Shown one piece after another: positions 8,938-17,559 of a DNA stretch of 64,000 bases. The notes beneath the pieces were generated by a model that was not told the DNA's origin, made no database searches, and saw only the letters and a list, made by a program, of their open reading frames with translations. How positions within the stretch are numbered: the stretch's first letter is position 1; each line of letters opens with the position of its first letter. Origin of the DNA: Corynebacterium sp. CNJ-954 (GTDB lineage: Bacteria > Actinomycetota > Actinomycetes > Mycobacteriales > Mycobacteriaceae). The position numbers and the translations under genes were made by a program. The DNA lies in assembly GCF_001942345.1 (NCBI RefSeq), contig NZ_MKKI01000043.1, positions 124,001 to 188,000 on the forward strand. Reading direction: 5' to 3'.

Positions 8938-10641
8938 ATGCCACTGCGTCCCGACACCCTCATCGAGAACGCCACCATCATCACCGGCGATCCGGACCGG
9001 CCCTACGCCAGTCGTGTCGGGCTGTGGAACGGGGTGATCCTCGGCGTCGACGACGACCTCGACCGCTTCACCGGCGCCGCCTCCCCCGTCCACGTGATCG
9101 ACGCCGGTGGCGCGACCCTCCTGCCCGGATTCAATGACGTCCACGCCCACAGCGTGTGGTTCGGCCAGACGCTGATGGAGGTCGACCTGGGGTCCTGCGA
9201 GACCGCAGCGGACGTCTACCACGCCCTCGCCGACCGGGTCGAGACGACCACCGCCGCCTCCGACAGCGACGACTGGATCATCGCATCTAACTTCCGGCCC
9301 CTCGCATTGCAGGACGGCCCGTTGCGGATCGACCGGTTGGACGAGACCGGCGGTGGACGCCCGGTCATCATCAAGCACAACTCCGGGCACGCCCTCACCG
9401 TGAACTCTGAGGCACTGCGTCGGGCGGGTATCGCTCCGGAGCATCCGGACCAGCCCGACGGCGGTGAGATCCGGGTCGACGAGCACGGCCGTCCCACCGG
9501 CCTGTTGGACGAGAACGCGATGCGGCCGGTGCAGGCCCTGCTGCAGCCGGAGTCCGAGGGCCTCATCACCCGCGCCCTCGACCTCGCCACGTCCCGGTAC
9601 GTGTCAGAGGGGTTGACCTCGGTGACCGACGCGGGCATCGCCGGTGGGTGGATCGGGCACAGTCCCCGGGAATTCGGCGCCTACCAGGCAGCACGCGACA
9701 AGGGGCTGCTGAGCACGCGGATGCAGACGATGGTCACCATCGACGCTCTGCACGACGTGGCGGGCGCTCCGGAGGACGCGACGGTACGGTCACTGTCTGC
9801 CGGGGTGCGCACCGGCGTCGGTGATGAGTGGCTCCAGATCGGCCCGGCGAAGATCTTCACCGACGGCTCCTTGATCGGCTCCACCGCCGCCATGTCCGAG
9901 GACTACCACCACTGCACCCACCACCGCGGATACTTCCAGGGCGACCCGGGGATGATGCGGGACCATGCCCTCGAAGCAGCCGCCGGAGGCTGGTCACTGG
10001 CCATGCACGCGATCGGGGACGCCGCCGTGGACTACGCCGTGGACGTCATCGGCGAGGCGCGACGTCGTTTCGGGCCACCCCGCATGCCGCACCGCATCGA
10101 ACACGGTGGTGTGGTCCGCGACGACCAGCTGACGGCCATCGCGGGTGTCGACGCGGTACTGGTCCCCCAACCACGGTTCATCGCCGAGTTCGGCGACGCG
10201 ATGAGCGACAAGCTCGGGCCCGACCGCAGCCTGCTGTCCTACCCTGCCCGGCGGGTCCTCGACGCCGGTGTCGTCCTGCCGGGCAGTTCGGACCGTCCGG
10301 TCGCCGGCGGGGCGCCGCTGTCGGTGATCCAGGCTTTCGTTGAACGCTGCACCGAATCCGGTCAGGCCTACGGCCCCGCCGACCGGATCACCGCCGCCCA
10401 GGCCGTGCACGCGTACACCGTGGGGTCTGCGCAGACCACCGGCTGGTCCGGACGCAAAGGCCAGATCATCCCCGGCCAGCTCGCCGACCTGGTGGTTCTG
10501 GACCAGGACCCGACCGATCCCGGTGTCGACCCTTCCCAGATCGCCGACATTCCCGTGCTCGCCACGGTGGTGGGTGGCGAAACTGTCTTCGGCGACAAGC
10601 ACTGGGACGCCCGGCCACCAGCACAGAAGGAGACACTCTGA
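8938..10641 (+). CDS. Metal-dependent amidohydrolase, YtcJ/Amidohydro_3 type
   Basis: TIM-barrel amidohydrolase of 567 aa, cytoplasmic. The N-terminal beta domain ends in the metal motif LLPGFNDVHAH (nt ~9118-9150), an HxH pair; further conserved parts are KIFTDGSLIGS (nt ~9850), HAIGD (nt ~10005), HRIEHG (nt ~10091) and the late GSDRPV with the metal aspartate (nt ~10285). YtcJ-type enzymes hydrolyse exo-amide or cyclic amide bonds; actual substrates are largely unknown. GAGGTGA lies about 10 nt before the ATG. Its stop overlaps the M20 start by one base (TGATG), so the two are one transcription unit, likely acting in sequence on the same compound. Confidence 0.87.
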   Translation: MPLRPDTLIENATIITGDPDRPYASRVGLWNGVILGVDDDLDRFTGAASPVHVIDAGGATLLPGFNDVHAHSVWFGQTLMEVDLGSCETAADVYHALADRVETTTAASDSDDWIIASNFRPLALQDGPLRIDRLDETGGGRPVIIKHNSGHALTVNSEALRRAGIAPEHPDQPDGGEIRVDEHGRPTGLLDENAMRPVQALLQPESEGLITRALDLATSRYVSEGLTSVTDAGIAGGWIGHSPREFGAYQAARDKGLLSTRMQTMVTIDALHDVAGAPEDATVRSLSAGVRTGVGDEWLQIGPAKIFTDGSLIGSTAAMSEDYHHCTHHRGYFQGDPGMMRDHALEAAAGGWSLAMHAIGDAAVDYAVDVIGEARRRFGPPRMPHRIEHGGVVRDDQLTAIAGVDAVLVPQPRFIAEFGDAMSDKLGPDRSLLSYPARRVLDAGVVLPGSSDRPVAGGAPLSVIQAFVERCTESGQAYGPADRITAAQAVHAYTVGSAQTTGWSGRKGQIIPGQLADLVVLDQDPTDPGVDPSQIADIPVLATVVGGETVFGDKHWDARPPAQKETL

Positions 10642-11915
10642 TGAGCACACGTGAGACCGCTGATTCCCCGTCCACACCGGCCACCGCCGGTTTTCTCGAG
10701 GACTTCGCCGCCATGTCCACCTTCGGCGCCACCTCCGGCGGGGGCATCGACCGGCAGGCGGCGACGCCGGACGACCGCGCCGTCCGCGCATGGTTCACCG
10801 GGCAGGTGACACGTCGCGGAGGACGGGTGCAGTTCGACGAGATCGGCAACCAGTTCGGGCTCTTCGAGCGCACCTCCGGCGCACCGTACGTCCTGGTCGG
10901 CTCGCACATGGACTCCCAGCCGTTGGCCGGTCGTTTCGACGGCTCCTACGGAGTCCTCGCCGGACTGCACGCGGTGTCGGCGCTCGTCGACGAACCACAC
11001 CCCTCACGCAGCGGCGACGTCAACCTCGCAGTGGTCAACTGGTTCAACGAGGAAGGATCCCGGTTCTCCCCGTCGATGATGGGAAGTTCCGTGTACACAG
11101 GGTCGTTGGAGCTCGCCGAGGCGCTGGCCTCCACCGACCATGCCGGAGTCACCGTGGCGGACGCGCTCGCGGAGGCCGACTGGGCACCGGTCGTCACGCC
11201 CCCGGAGATCGCGGCGTACGCCGAGATCCACGTCGAACAGGGACGTGTCCTCGAGGACACCGGCACCACCGTCGGGTTGGTGTCCGCCACCTGGGGAGCC
11301 AGGAAGTTCCGGGTCACCGTGCACGGTGAGCAGGGACATACCGGGTCAACCCTGATGTCCGACCGGCGGGACGCACTGTTCGGCGCTTCCCTGGTGATCG
11401 CCGCGGTGCGCCGGATGACCGATGAGGTTCCTGCGGGTTCGTTGCAGGCCTCGGTGTCGCAGATGGTGGTGGAGCCCAATTCCCCGGTCACCATCGCCCG
11501 GGAGGTGACGATGAACCTCGACCTGCGCTCCCCCGACACTGACGTCCTGGAGTGGGCGGAGACCCGGGTGGCCGAGGCGATCGCGGCGGCGGAAGACGAG
11601 GCGCATGTCCGGGTGGACCAGCAGTTGACGCACCAGTGGGCGTTGAACCCCTATCCCGCAGAGGGCGTCGCCCTGGCAGGTGAGGTCGCCCACGACCTTG
11701 GTTTCAGTCACCGCGAGATCTACACGGTGGCCGGCCACGATTCGACGAATATGAAGGAGAAGGTCCCGACGGTGATGCTGTTCGTACCCAGTGTCGAGGG
11801 GATCTCCCACAACGAGGCGGAACTCACCCGGGACGACGACATGCTGGCAGGGGTGGAGGTGCTCACCGAAGTCGTCCGGCGTCTGGCGGAATCAGTACAC
11901 TCCGGTGGAAACTGA
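10641..11915 (+). CDS. M20-family Zn-dependent amidase (allantoate/N-carbamoyl amino acid hydrolase type)
   Basis: Binuclear zinc hydrolase of 424 aa. Metal ligands are visible in SHMDSQPLAGRFDGSYGVL, NWFNEEGSRF and HVEQGRVLE, with the dimerisation-domain motif GEQGHTGST and the late AGHDSTNM. These match the subgroup of allantoate amidohydrolases, N-carbamoyl-L-amino-acid hydrolases and beta-ureidopropionases, which release ammonia and CO2 from carbamoyl groups. An AGAAGGAGA ribosome binding site lies in the end of the preceding gene. With the upstream amidohydrolase and the NCS1 permease, it suggests ring opening then decarbamoylation of a hydantoin or ureide; the order is inference. Confidence 0.87.
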   Translation: MSTRETADSPSTPATAGFLEDFAAMSTFGATSGGGIDRQAATPDDRAVRAWFTGQVTRRGGRVQFDEIGNQFGLFERTSGAPYVLVGSHMDSQPLAGRFDGSYGVLAGLHAVSALVDEPHPSRSGDVNLAVVNWFNEEGSRFSPSMMGSSVYTGSLELAEALASTDHAGVTVADALAEADWAPVVTPPEIAAYAEIHVEQGRVLEDTGTTVGLVSATWGARKFRVTVHGEQGHTGSTLMSDRRDALFGASLVIAAVRRMTDEVPAGSLQASVSQMVVEPNSPVTIAREVTMNLDLRSPDTDVLEWAETRVAEAIAAAEDEAHVRVDQQLTHQWALNPYPAEGVALAGEVAHDLGFSHREIYTVAGHDSTNMKEKVPTVMLFVPSVEGISHNEAELTRDDDMLAGVEVLTEVVRRLAESVHSGGN

Positions 11916-11950
11916 CCGACACTCAAGACAGCCACAGGGGAGGGCCACCG

Positions 11951-12972
11951 GTGACACCGCGGATCCAGTGCACGATCAGAACCGTCGCCGTCCTGGCTAC
12001 GTCGGTCCTCGGCACCGCGGCGCTCTCAGGCTGCGGTGACGGTGAAGCCAGCGGAGGCGGCCGGGGCGAGGGCACACCGGTCACCGCTGCAGACGGCCTG
12101 ACGATTGTCGAGGACGCCCCGGACGACGAGACCGACGAGCACTTCGTCGAACGGATCATCTATCCCGTCGGCCCGGACGGCAGTGGCGAACCGAATCCGG
12201 AGGAGAACTGGGCGGATCTCTACCTGCCGACCGGCGCCGGGCTGGCTGACGCCAGCGTGCCGCTGGTGGTGTACATCCAGGGCACCGGGTGGAACGGTGG
12301 CGCCCACGGCGCCAGCCATGTCCCTCCGACCTGGCGTCCCGCGGTGTGGCGGTGATCAACATCGAGTACCGGGGTGTCAAGGAGGGCGCCGGCTGGCCGA
12401 AGACGTTCGAGGACGTCGCCGCGGCCCTGGACCACGTCCCGACCATCGGCGAGCACTATCCGCAACTCCGTGTCGGGGACGCGACCGTCGTCGGGCACAG
12501 CGCCGGCGGGCAGCTCGCCGCATGGGCCGGCTCCCGCGACGATCTGGGCGACGACGAGGTCGGCGCGCATCCGGCGTTCACACCGACACGGGTGGTGTCC
12601 CTGGCCGGGCCGTTGGACCTTATCCGGGCCGCGAACACCGGCGACGACAATATCGTCAAGGCGATGAAGGCACCCCCGGAGGAACTGCCCGAGGAGTACG
12701 ACAGCATCGACCCGATCAGGAACATCAACCCCGAGGTCGCCGTGGTCGCCGTCCACGGCACCGATGACACGGTCGTACCGCAGAGAAACTCGAGACGGTA
12801 CGTGGAGGCCGCCCTCGACGCTGGCAGTAGCGCCGAGCTCGTCCTGCTCGACGACGAGGATCACCTGTCATTCCTGAAACAGGACTCGACGCACTACGCG
12901 CAGGTGCTGGACATCATTCAGCAGACCGCCACGCTCCCCCACGACGCCCTGGACGGCGACCGGTTCGACTGA
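11951..12972 (+). pseudogene. Lipoprotein alpha/beta-hydrolase, copy 1, frameshifted
   Basis: First of two tandem esterase-like lipoprotein genes. GTG start preceded by a GGGGAGGG ribosome binding site; signal peptide with lipobox LSGC near residue 27. The frame from 11951 carries the N-terminal third and runs out at 12355; the rest (DLASRGVAVINIEYRG onward, with the nucleophile motif GHSAGG and HGTDDTVVP) is in the next frame to 12972. Alignment with copy 2 shows one base missing around 12321-12326 in a TCCCTCC stretch. All catalytic residues survive on both sides of the shift, so this is either a very recent inactivation or a sequencing error. Confidence 0.8.
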
Positions 12973-13027
12973 CCTCTCGCTAAGCTCAGAGCCATCTGCC
13001 CCCGTCACCGAGAGGAGACCGTCCGCC

Positions 13028-14074
13028 GTGAGTATCTCACCGTGCCGCGTCCTATCTGTCCTGGCCACCGTCGCACTCACCGGTGCACTGGTGTCCTGCG
13101 GCGACGACGGCAGTTCCCGAGGTAACTCCGACGGCGGGCACTCCTCACCACCGTCCGGCACCATCGAACTGGACGGTGCGACGGTCGTCCCCGATGTTCC
13201 CCGCGACGAGGTGGCCGACGGTTTCGTGGAACGTTTCGTCTACCCGGTCCGTGAGGGCACGCCGGATCCCACGCAGAACTGGGCCGACTTCTACCTGCCT
13301 GACGGTGAGCACGACGAGGACACCGTCCCGCTGGTCGTGTTCATCCACGGCGGAGCATGGCACGGTGGCGCTCCCGGTTCACGGCACATCGCCGCTGATC
13401 TGGCCTCACGCGGGTTGGCGGTGCTCAACGTGGAGTACCGCGACGTCAGCGAAGGCGGCGGCTGGCCACAGACGTTCACCGATGTCGCCGACGCCCTGGA
13501 CTACATCCCCTCCATCGACGAGCGGCACCCGGAGATCACGATCGACGACGAGACCGTCGTCGGGCACAGCGCCGGCGCCCAGCTCGCTGCCTGGGCCGGA
13601 ACCCGCGGTGACCTGGAGACCGGCACGCTCGGGGCGGACCCGAAGTTCACGCCGAACCGCGTGGTGTCACTGTCCGGCCCACTGGACCTGGTGTGGGCCG
13701 CCGAACACGGTGACGACAACATCGTCAAAGCCATGAAGGGCACGCCTGCCGAGTTGCCGCAGCGCTACGACAGCATCGACCCGATCCAGAACATCAACCG
13801 GCACATCCCGGTCGTCGCGGTGCACGGGACCGCGGACACCCTCGTCCCACCGGCGAACTCGCAGCACTACGTCGACGCCGTCACCCGCGACGGAGGCAAT
13901 GCGAAGCTTGTCATGCTGCGCGACGAGGATCACACGTCATTCCTGAAGAACTCGTCGAGGCATTACAGCCAGGTGCTGGAGATCATCCACCGCGTGACCA
14001 CCCTGTCCCACGAGGAGCTCGGCAACCGGCTCGACGGCGGGACCACGGAACTGGCCGAGGAGAAAGCCCGGTAA
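13028..14074 (+). CDS. Secreted lipoprotein alpha/beta-hydrolase (esterase-like), copy 2
   Basis: Intact 348-aa paralogue of the preceding gene. Signal peptide with a cysteine in ALVSC, so probably lipid-anchored on the outer face of the membrane. The oxyanion-hole motif HGGAWHGG, nucleophile GHSAGA, acid in HGTADTLVP and histidine in DEDHTSF mark an alpha/beta-hydrolase of the BD-FAE/carboxylesterase type. GTG start with a strong GAGAGGAGA site 8 nt upstream. Identity to copy 1 is high over the whole length, including NIVKAMK and YDSIDPI blocks, so the pair arose by tandem duplication. Substrate unknown; a cell-surface ester such as a lipid or polymer is plausible. Confidence 0.85.
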   Translation: MSISPCRVLSVLATVALTGALVSCGDDGSSRGNSDGGHSSPPSGTIELDGATVVPDVPRDEVADGFVERFVYPVREGTPDPTQNWADFYLPDGEHDEDTVPLVVFIHGGAWHGGAPGSRHIAADLASRGLAVLNVEYRDVSEGGGWPQTFTDVADALDYIPSIDERHPEITIDDETVVGHSAGAQLAAWAGTRGDLETGTLGADPKFTPNRVVSLSGPLDLVWAAEHGDDNIVKAMKGTPAELPQRYDSIDPIQNINRHIPVVAVHGTADTLVPPANSQHYVDAVTRDGGNAKLVMLRDEDHTSFLKNSSRHYSQVLEIIHRVTTLSHEELGNRLDGGTTELAEEKAR

Positions 14075-14086
14075 GCGCCCGCACCC

Positions 14087-15917
14087 TCAGGAGGTGTGGT
14101 GCACCGGCGCGAGCTTGTACACCGGGGTGTCCAGCCCCTCATGCCGGGCGGCGAGCTGCAGGGCCAGGTAGCGCGAATAGTGACGCCCCTGGTGCAGGTT
14201 GCCACCCATGAACCAGAGGTTCTCCTGCTGGGTCGGCTTCCACATGTTGCGCAGTTCACCCTCCCACGGGCCCGGATCCTTGGCGGTGTCGGAGCCCAGA
14301 CCCCAGCACTTGCCGACCTTGTCGGCGACCTCCGGGCTGATCAGCATCTCGGCCCAGCCATTCATCGACCCGTAACCGGTGGCCAGCACCACCACGTCGG
14401 CCTGGAGTTCGGTGCCGTCGGTGAGCACCACACCGTCGGCGGTGTAGTGGTCGATGCCGACGCCACTGTGCAGTTCGATCGTTCCGTCGGCGACGAGTTC
14501 GGACGCGCCGACGTTGATGTAGTAGCCGGAACCGCGCCGCAGGTACTTCAGGAACAGGCCCGACTCGTCCTCACCGAAGTCGAGCATGAAACCGGCGTCC
14601 TCGAGCTGGCGGTAGAAGTCGGCGTCCTCCTCCCTCACTGCGTCGAAAGCCTGTTTCTGCCCGATGGGCAGCAGTTTGTACGGCCAGGAGGCGAAGAGCA
14701 TGTCGGCGGTGTCGGTGTCGATGCCGGATTCGACCGCTTCCTCGGAGAACAACGGGGAGGTGACGTGCTTGATGAATGCGTTGGAGTTCACGATGTGGGT
14801 CGACGAGCGCTGGATCATCACCGGGTGCGCGCCGTTGTCGTGCAGGTCCTTGCAGATGTCGTGGGCGGAGTTGTTCGCCCCGAGGACGACGACCCGTCGC
14901 CCCTTGTCCGTCTCGCCACCGGGGTGCTCGGAGGAGTGCCGGATCTCGCCGCGGAAGTCCTCCTCCCCGGGAAGGACGGTTTGTTCGGCACACCGGACAT
15001 ACCGGTGGCCAGAACCAGTTGGGTCGGGTTGAGGACGACCTGCTCGCCGTCGCGGGAGACGACGACCTCCCAGGTGCCGGTCGACTCATCGTAGGACGCC
15101 CGTTCACAGGTGGTTTTCGTCCAGTAATCCAGGTCCATGATCCCGGTGTAGTGCTCCAGCCAGTCCCCCATCTTGTCCTTCGGGGTGAACACCGGCCAGG
15201 TCGAGGGGAACGGCAGGTACGGCAGGTGGTCGTACCAGACCGGGTCATGCAGGCACAGGGAGTGGTAACGCCCGCGCCACTGGTCACCGGGGCGGTCGGA
15301 CTTCTCCACGACCAGGGTGGGCACACCCTGGTGCTTGAGGCGTGCAGCCAGGGCGATGCCACCCTGTCCTCCACCGATGATCAGGACGTAGGGCTGGTCC
15401 TCGTAGCCGAGACGTTCCTGCCGTTGTGCCCGCTTGTCCGCCCAGTTGAGTTTCTCTGCGTCCGGGCCGTGCTCGACACCTTTGGGGCGGTTGCGCCCCT
15501 TGGGCTCGGGGCGTGCGACGAGTTCCCTGGCCGAGGTCAGCAACGTCCAGATCTTCCCCTCGCGGAGACGGACAATGGCGCGGGCCTTGAACACCGGAGT
15601 GGTGAAGGTGACGGTGCCGCGGGTGACTCCGTCACCCTCGTCAGTGGCGTCTTCGACGCTGAGGTCGGTGGCACCGATCCGGTCGTTGTTCTCCCGGACC
15701 AGCTCGGCGATGGCGTCGGCGCTTCGGCGGTGTGCAGGTTCCAGGTGAAGACGACGAGGTCGCGCCAGAATCCGTCGGGTTCGAACAGTGCGGAGACGGC
15801 GTCCGCTGCGGCATCGGGGTCAGTGGTGTTGAGCGCGTCGGCGAAGGTGGTGAGCCAGTCCGTGACCTGCCGGTCAAGGTCTGTGGTGGTGGCGTTCGCG
15901 GTGGCGGTCTCGGTCAT
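14087..15917 (-). pseudogene. Flavin-containing monooxygenase with NTF2-like N-terminus, two frameshifts
   Basis: FMO/CzcO-type NAD(P)/FAD oxidoreductase of about 608 codons spread over three frames. ATG at 15917 has an AAAGGAC site. The first ~65 codons plus the next segment form an NTF2/SnoaL-like domain; the FAD site GGGQGG (nt ~15370) and the NADPH-site GANNSAHD (nt ~14870) follow, then the C-terminal VVLATGYGSMNGW. The frame changes near 15720 and again in the CCCC run near 14965-14969; restoring one base at each place gives a continuous protein, including an FRGEIRHSS motif characteristic of FMOs. Such enzymes oxygenate ketones, amines or sulfur compounds. Whether the gene is really dead is uncertain because similar one-base losses occur elsewhere in the window. 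Confidence 0.8.
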
Positions 15918-16101
15918 GGACCGTTGTCCTTTCGTTCGCGGAGTCTGGAGAGCGAGAAAACGCGTCGGCCCGGTGTGCGGTGGATCACACCTGACCGACC
16001 CCGACAACGGTAGGAGCACCGACAGTCCCTGACGACTGCACTGGAAACATCATTGTGCGGGCATAAGATCTTCCGCGCACATGACCCACGTCATGCCGTC
16101 A

Positions 16102-16136
16102 GCCACCCCCGCCCCACGGATCCCCACGGGGGTGGC
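16102..16136 (-). terminator. Hairpin downstream of holA
   Basis: Inverted repeat with 9-bp GC-rich arms (16102-16110 and 16128-16136) seven bases beyond the holA stop codon. No T run. Probable transcription terminator for the minus-strand competence/holA genes. Confidence 0.45.
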
Positions 16137-16142
16137 CGCATC

Positions 16143-17123
16143 TCACCCCCGTGCGAGGGCCGCGATCCGTCGGACGGCGTCCTCCACCGCCCACTCGGCG
16201 TCAGCGGCATGCCCCTTGACCCCCGCATCCAACTCGGCGACGATCTGCACCGCGGCCGCCACCGAGGACGCCTTCCAGGCACGTGCCGAACGCACCGTCT
16301 TCTCCAGCTTCCACGGCGGCATCCCGTACTCCCCCGCCTGCTGGCGAGGGTTCACACGGGCACCGTGAACTCGGGCGATGTCACCGACCATGCCCGACAG
16401 GGCCGAGGCCAGCAGCACGGGATGCACGCCGAGCTGCAGCGCCCGGCGCGCTGACCCCAGCGCCTGGTCCGCCCGCCCGGCGATGGCCAGGTCAGCGACG
16501 TCGAAACCCGAGACTTCCGCGGACCCCTGGTAGTAGCGGTGCACGGTCTCCTCGGTGACGTGGCCGTCGGTGTCGGCGACGAGCTGGCTGATCGCGCTGG
16601 CCAGCTCCCGCAGGTCGGTACCGACGGAATCGAGGAGTGCAGCGGTGACGTCCGGGGTGACCCGCACCTTGTGGTCACGGAACTCCTGTTCCACGAAGCT
16701 CTGCCGTTCCCTGCCTTTGAGCTCCGCAGCCGAATGCACCTCGACAGCACCTTTCGGCCCTTTCTTCGGCAGACTGGTCACCAGTGACTTCTGCCGCCCT
16801 TTACCGGTGTGCTGCAGAATCAGCACCACGCCGGGGGCGGGGTCGGACACGGCCATCTCGATCATGGCGACGGAGTCCTTCGCCGCCTCCTCGACACCGG
16901 TGACCACCACGATGCGGTCCTCGGCGAACAGTGACGGGCTGAGCAGTTCGGCCAGTTCACCGGCGTTGAGCTCAGAGGTTTTGCGCATGTCGACCGGCAG
17001 ATCGTCGATCCCGGCGTGGGCGCGGGTCGCGGCGACGATGCGGTGACGGGCCCGTTCGGCCAGGAAGCTGTCGGCACCGACGATGAGGTTCACCGGGGCC
17101 GGTGGACGGGAACTGGTTGCCAT
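16143..17123 (-). CDS. holA: DNA polymerase III subunit delta
   Basis: Clamp-loader delta subunit, 326 aa, which opens the beta sliding clamp. The N-terminal region (VNLIVGADSFLAERA) and the RIVVVTGVEEAAK, DLRELASAISQL and C-terminal helical sections fit HolA. The ATG at 17123 gives the expected length; the open frame further upstream overlaps the divergent VOC gene and is rejected. Its position downstream of comEC matches the comEA-comEC-holA order common in actinobacteria. Confidence 0.92.
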   Translation of the reverse strand: MATSSRPPAPVNLIVGADSFLAERARHRIVAATRAHAGIDDLPVDMRKTSELNAGELAELLSPSLFAEDRIVVVTGVEEAAKDSVAMIEMAVSDPAPGVVLILQHTGKGRQKSLVTSLPKKGPKGAVEVHSAAELKGRERQSFVEQEFRDHKVRVTPDVTAALLDSVGTDLRELASAISQLVADTDGHVTEETVHRYYQGSAEVSGFDVADLAIAGRADQALGSARRALQLGVHPVLLASALSGMVGDIARVHGARVNPRQQAGEYGMPPWKLEKTVRSARAWKASSVAAAVQIVAELDAGVKGHAADAEWAVEDAVRRIAALARG

Positions 17124-17178
17124 GGATGCCAGTCTATCGCCCGGCGATTCTCCCGGCGCGACGACCGGACGTGCACGG

Positions 17179-17184
17179 TATAGA
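17179..17184 (+). promoter_or_regulatory. Candidate -10 hexamer for a leaderless VOC transcript
   Basis: TATAGA ends 8 nt before the ATG of the VOC gene, which has no ribosome binding site. This spacing places the transcription start at or next to the A of the start codon. Confidence 0.45.
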
Positions 17185-17192
17185 GTGGTTCC

Positions 17193-17549
17193 ATGCAGGT
17201 TGAACGGGTGGTGCCGAATGTCGTGGTCGCCGATCTGCCGCGGGCGGTCGCCGAACACAGGGATGTCCTGGGGTTCGAGATCCTCATGGACCACGGCTGG
17301 ATCGTCACCCTCGGTGATGACGCCGGTCACCAGCTCAGTCTCATGACCGCCGACGCGACGGCCCCGGTCTGCCCGGCCGTCTCGATCTTCGTCGACGACG
17401 TGTCCGTGGCACTGGAGCGGGTCACGGCCGCCGGCCTCGAGATCGTTCACCCGCTCACCGAGGAGCCGTGGGGCGTGACCCGTTTCTTCTACCGTGATTC
17501 GCAGGGCACCGTCATCAATATCGGCATGCACACGCCCCGGGCGTCCTGA
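17193..17549 (+). CDS. VOC-family (glyoxalase/bleomycin resistance fold) protein
   Basis: Small 118-aa protein with one vicinal-oxygen-chelate domain: N-terminal betaalphabetabetabeta unit starting VVPNVVVADLPRAVAEHRDVLG and ending with RFFYRDSQGTVINIGMH. Members are dioxygenases, glyoxalases or drug-binding proteins; no specific function can be read. It has no ribosome binding site and is probably translated from a leaderless mRNA. It sits divergent to holA (69-bp gap) and ends 10 nt from the convergent comEC end. Confidence 0.8.
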   Translation: MQVERVVPNVVVADLPRAVAEHRDVLGFEILMDHGWIVTLGDDAGHQLSLMTADATAPVCPAVSIFVDDVSVALERVTAAGLEIVHPLTEEPWGVTRFFYRDSQGTVINIGMHTPRAS

Positions 17550-17559
17550 ACAGCGGTGA

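Noticed and set aside
7567..9486. PucR-type protein of 639 aa
   Set aside because: The upstream part would lie antisense to the amidohydrolase gene and has no PucR-like sequence; start set at 8784.
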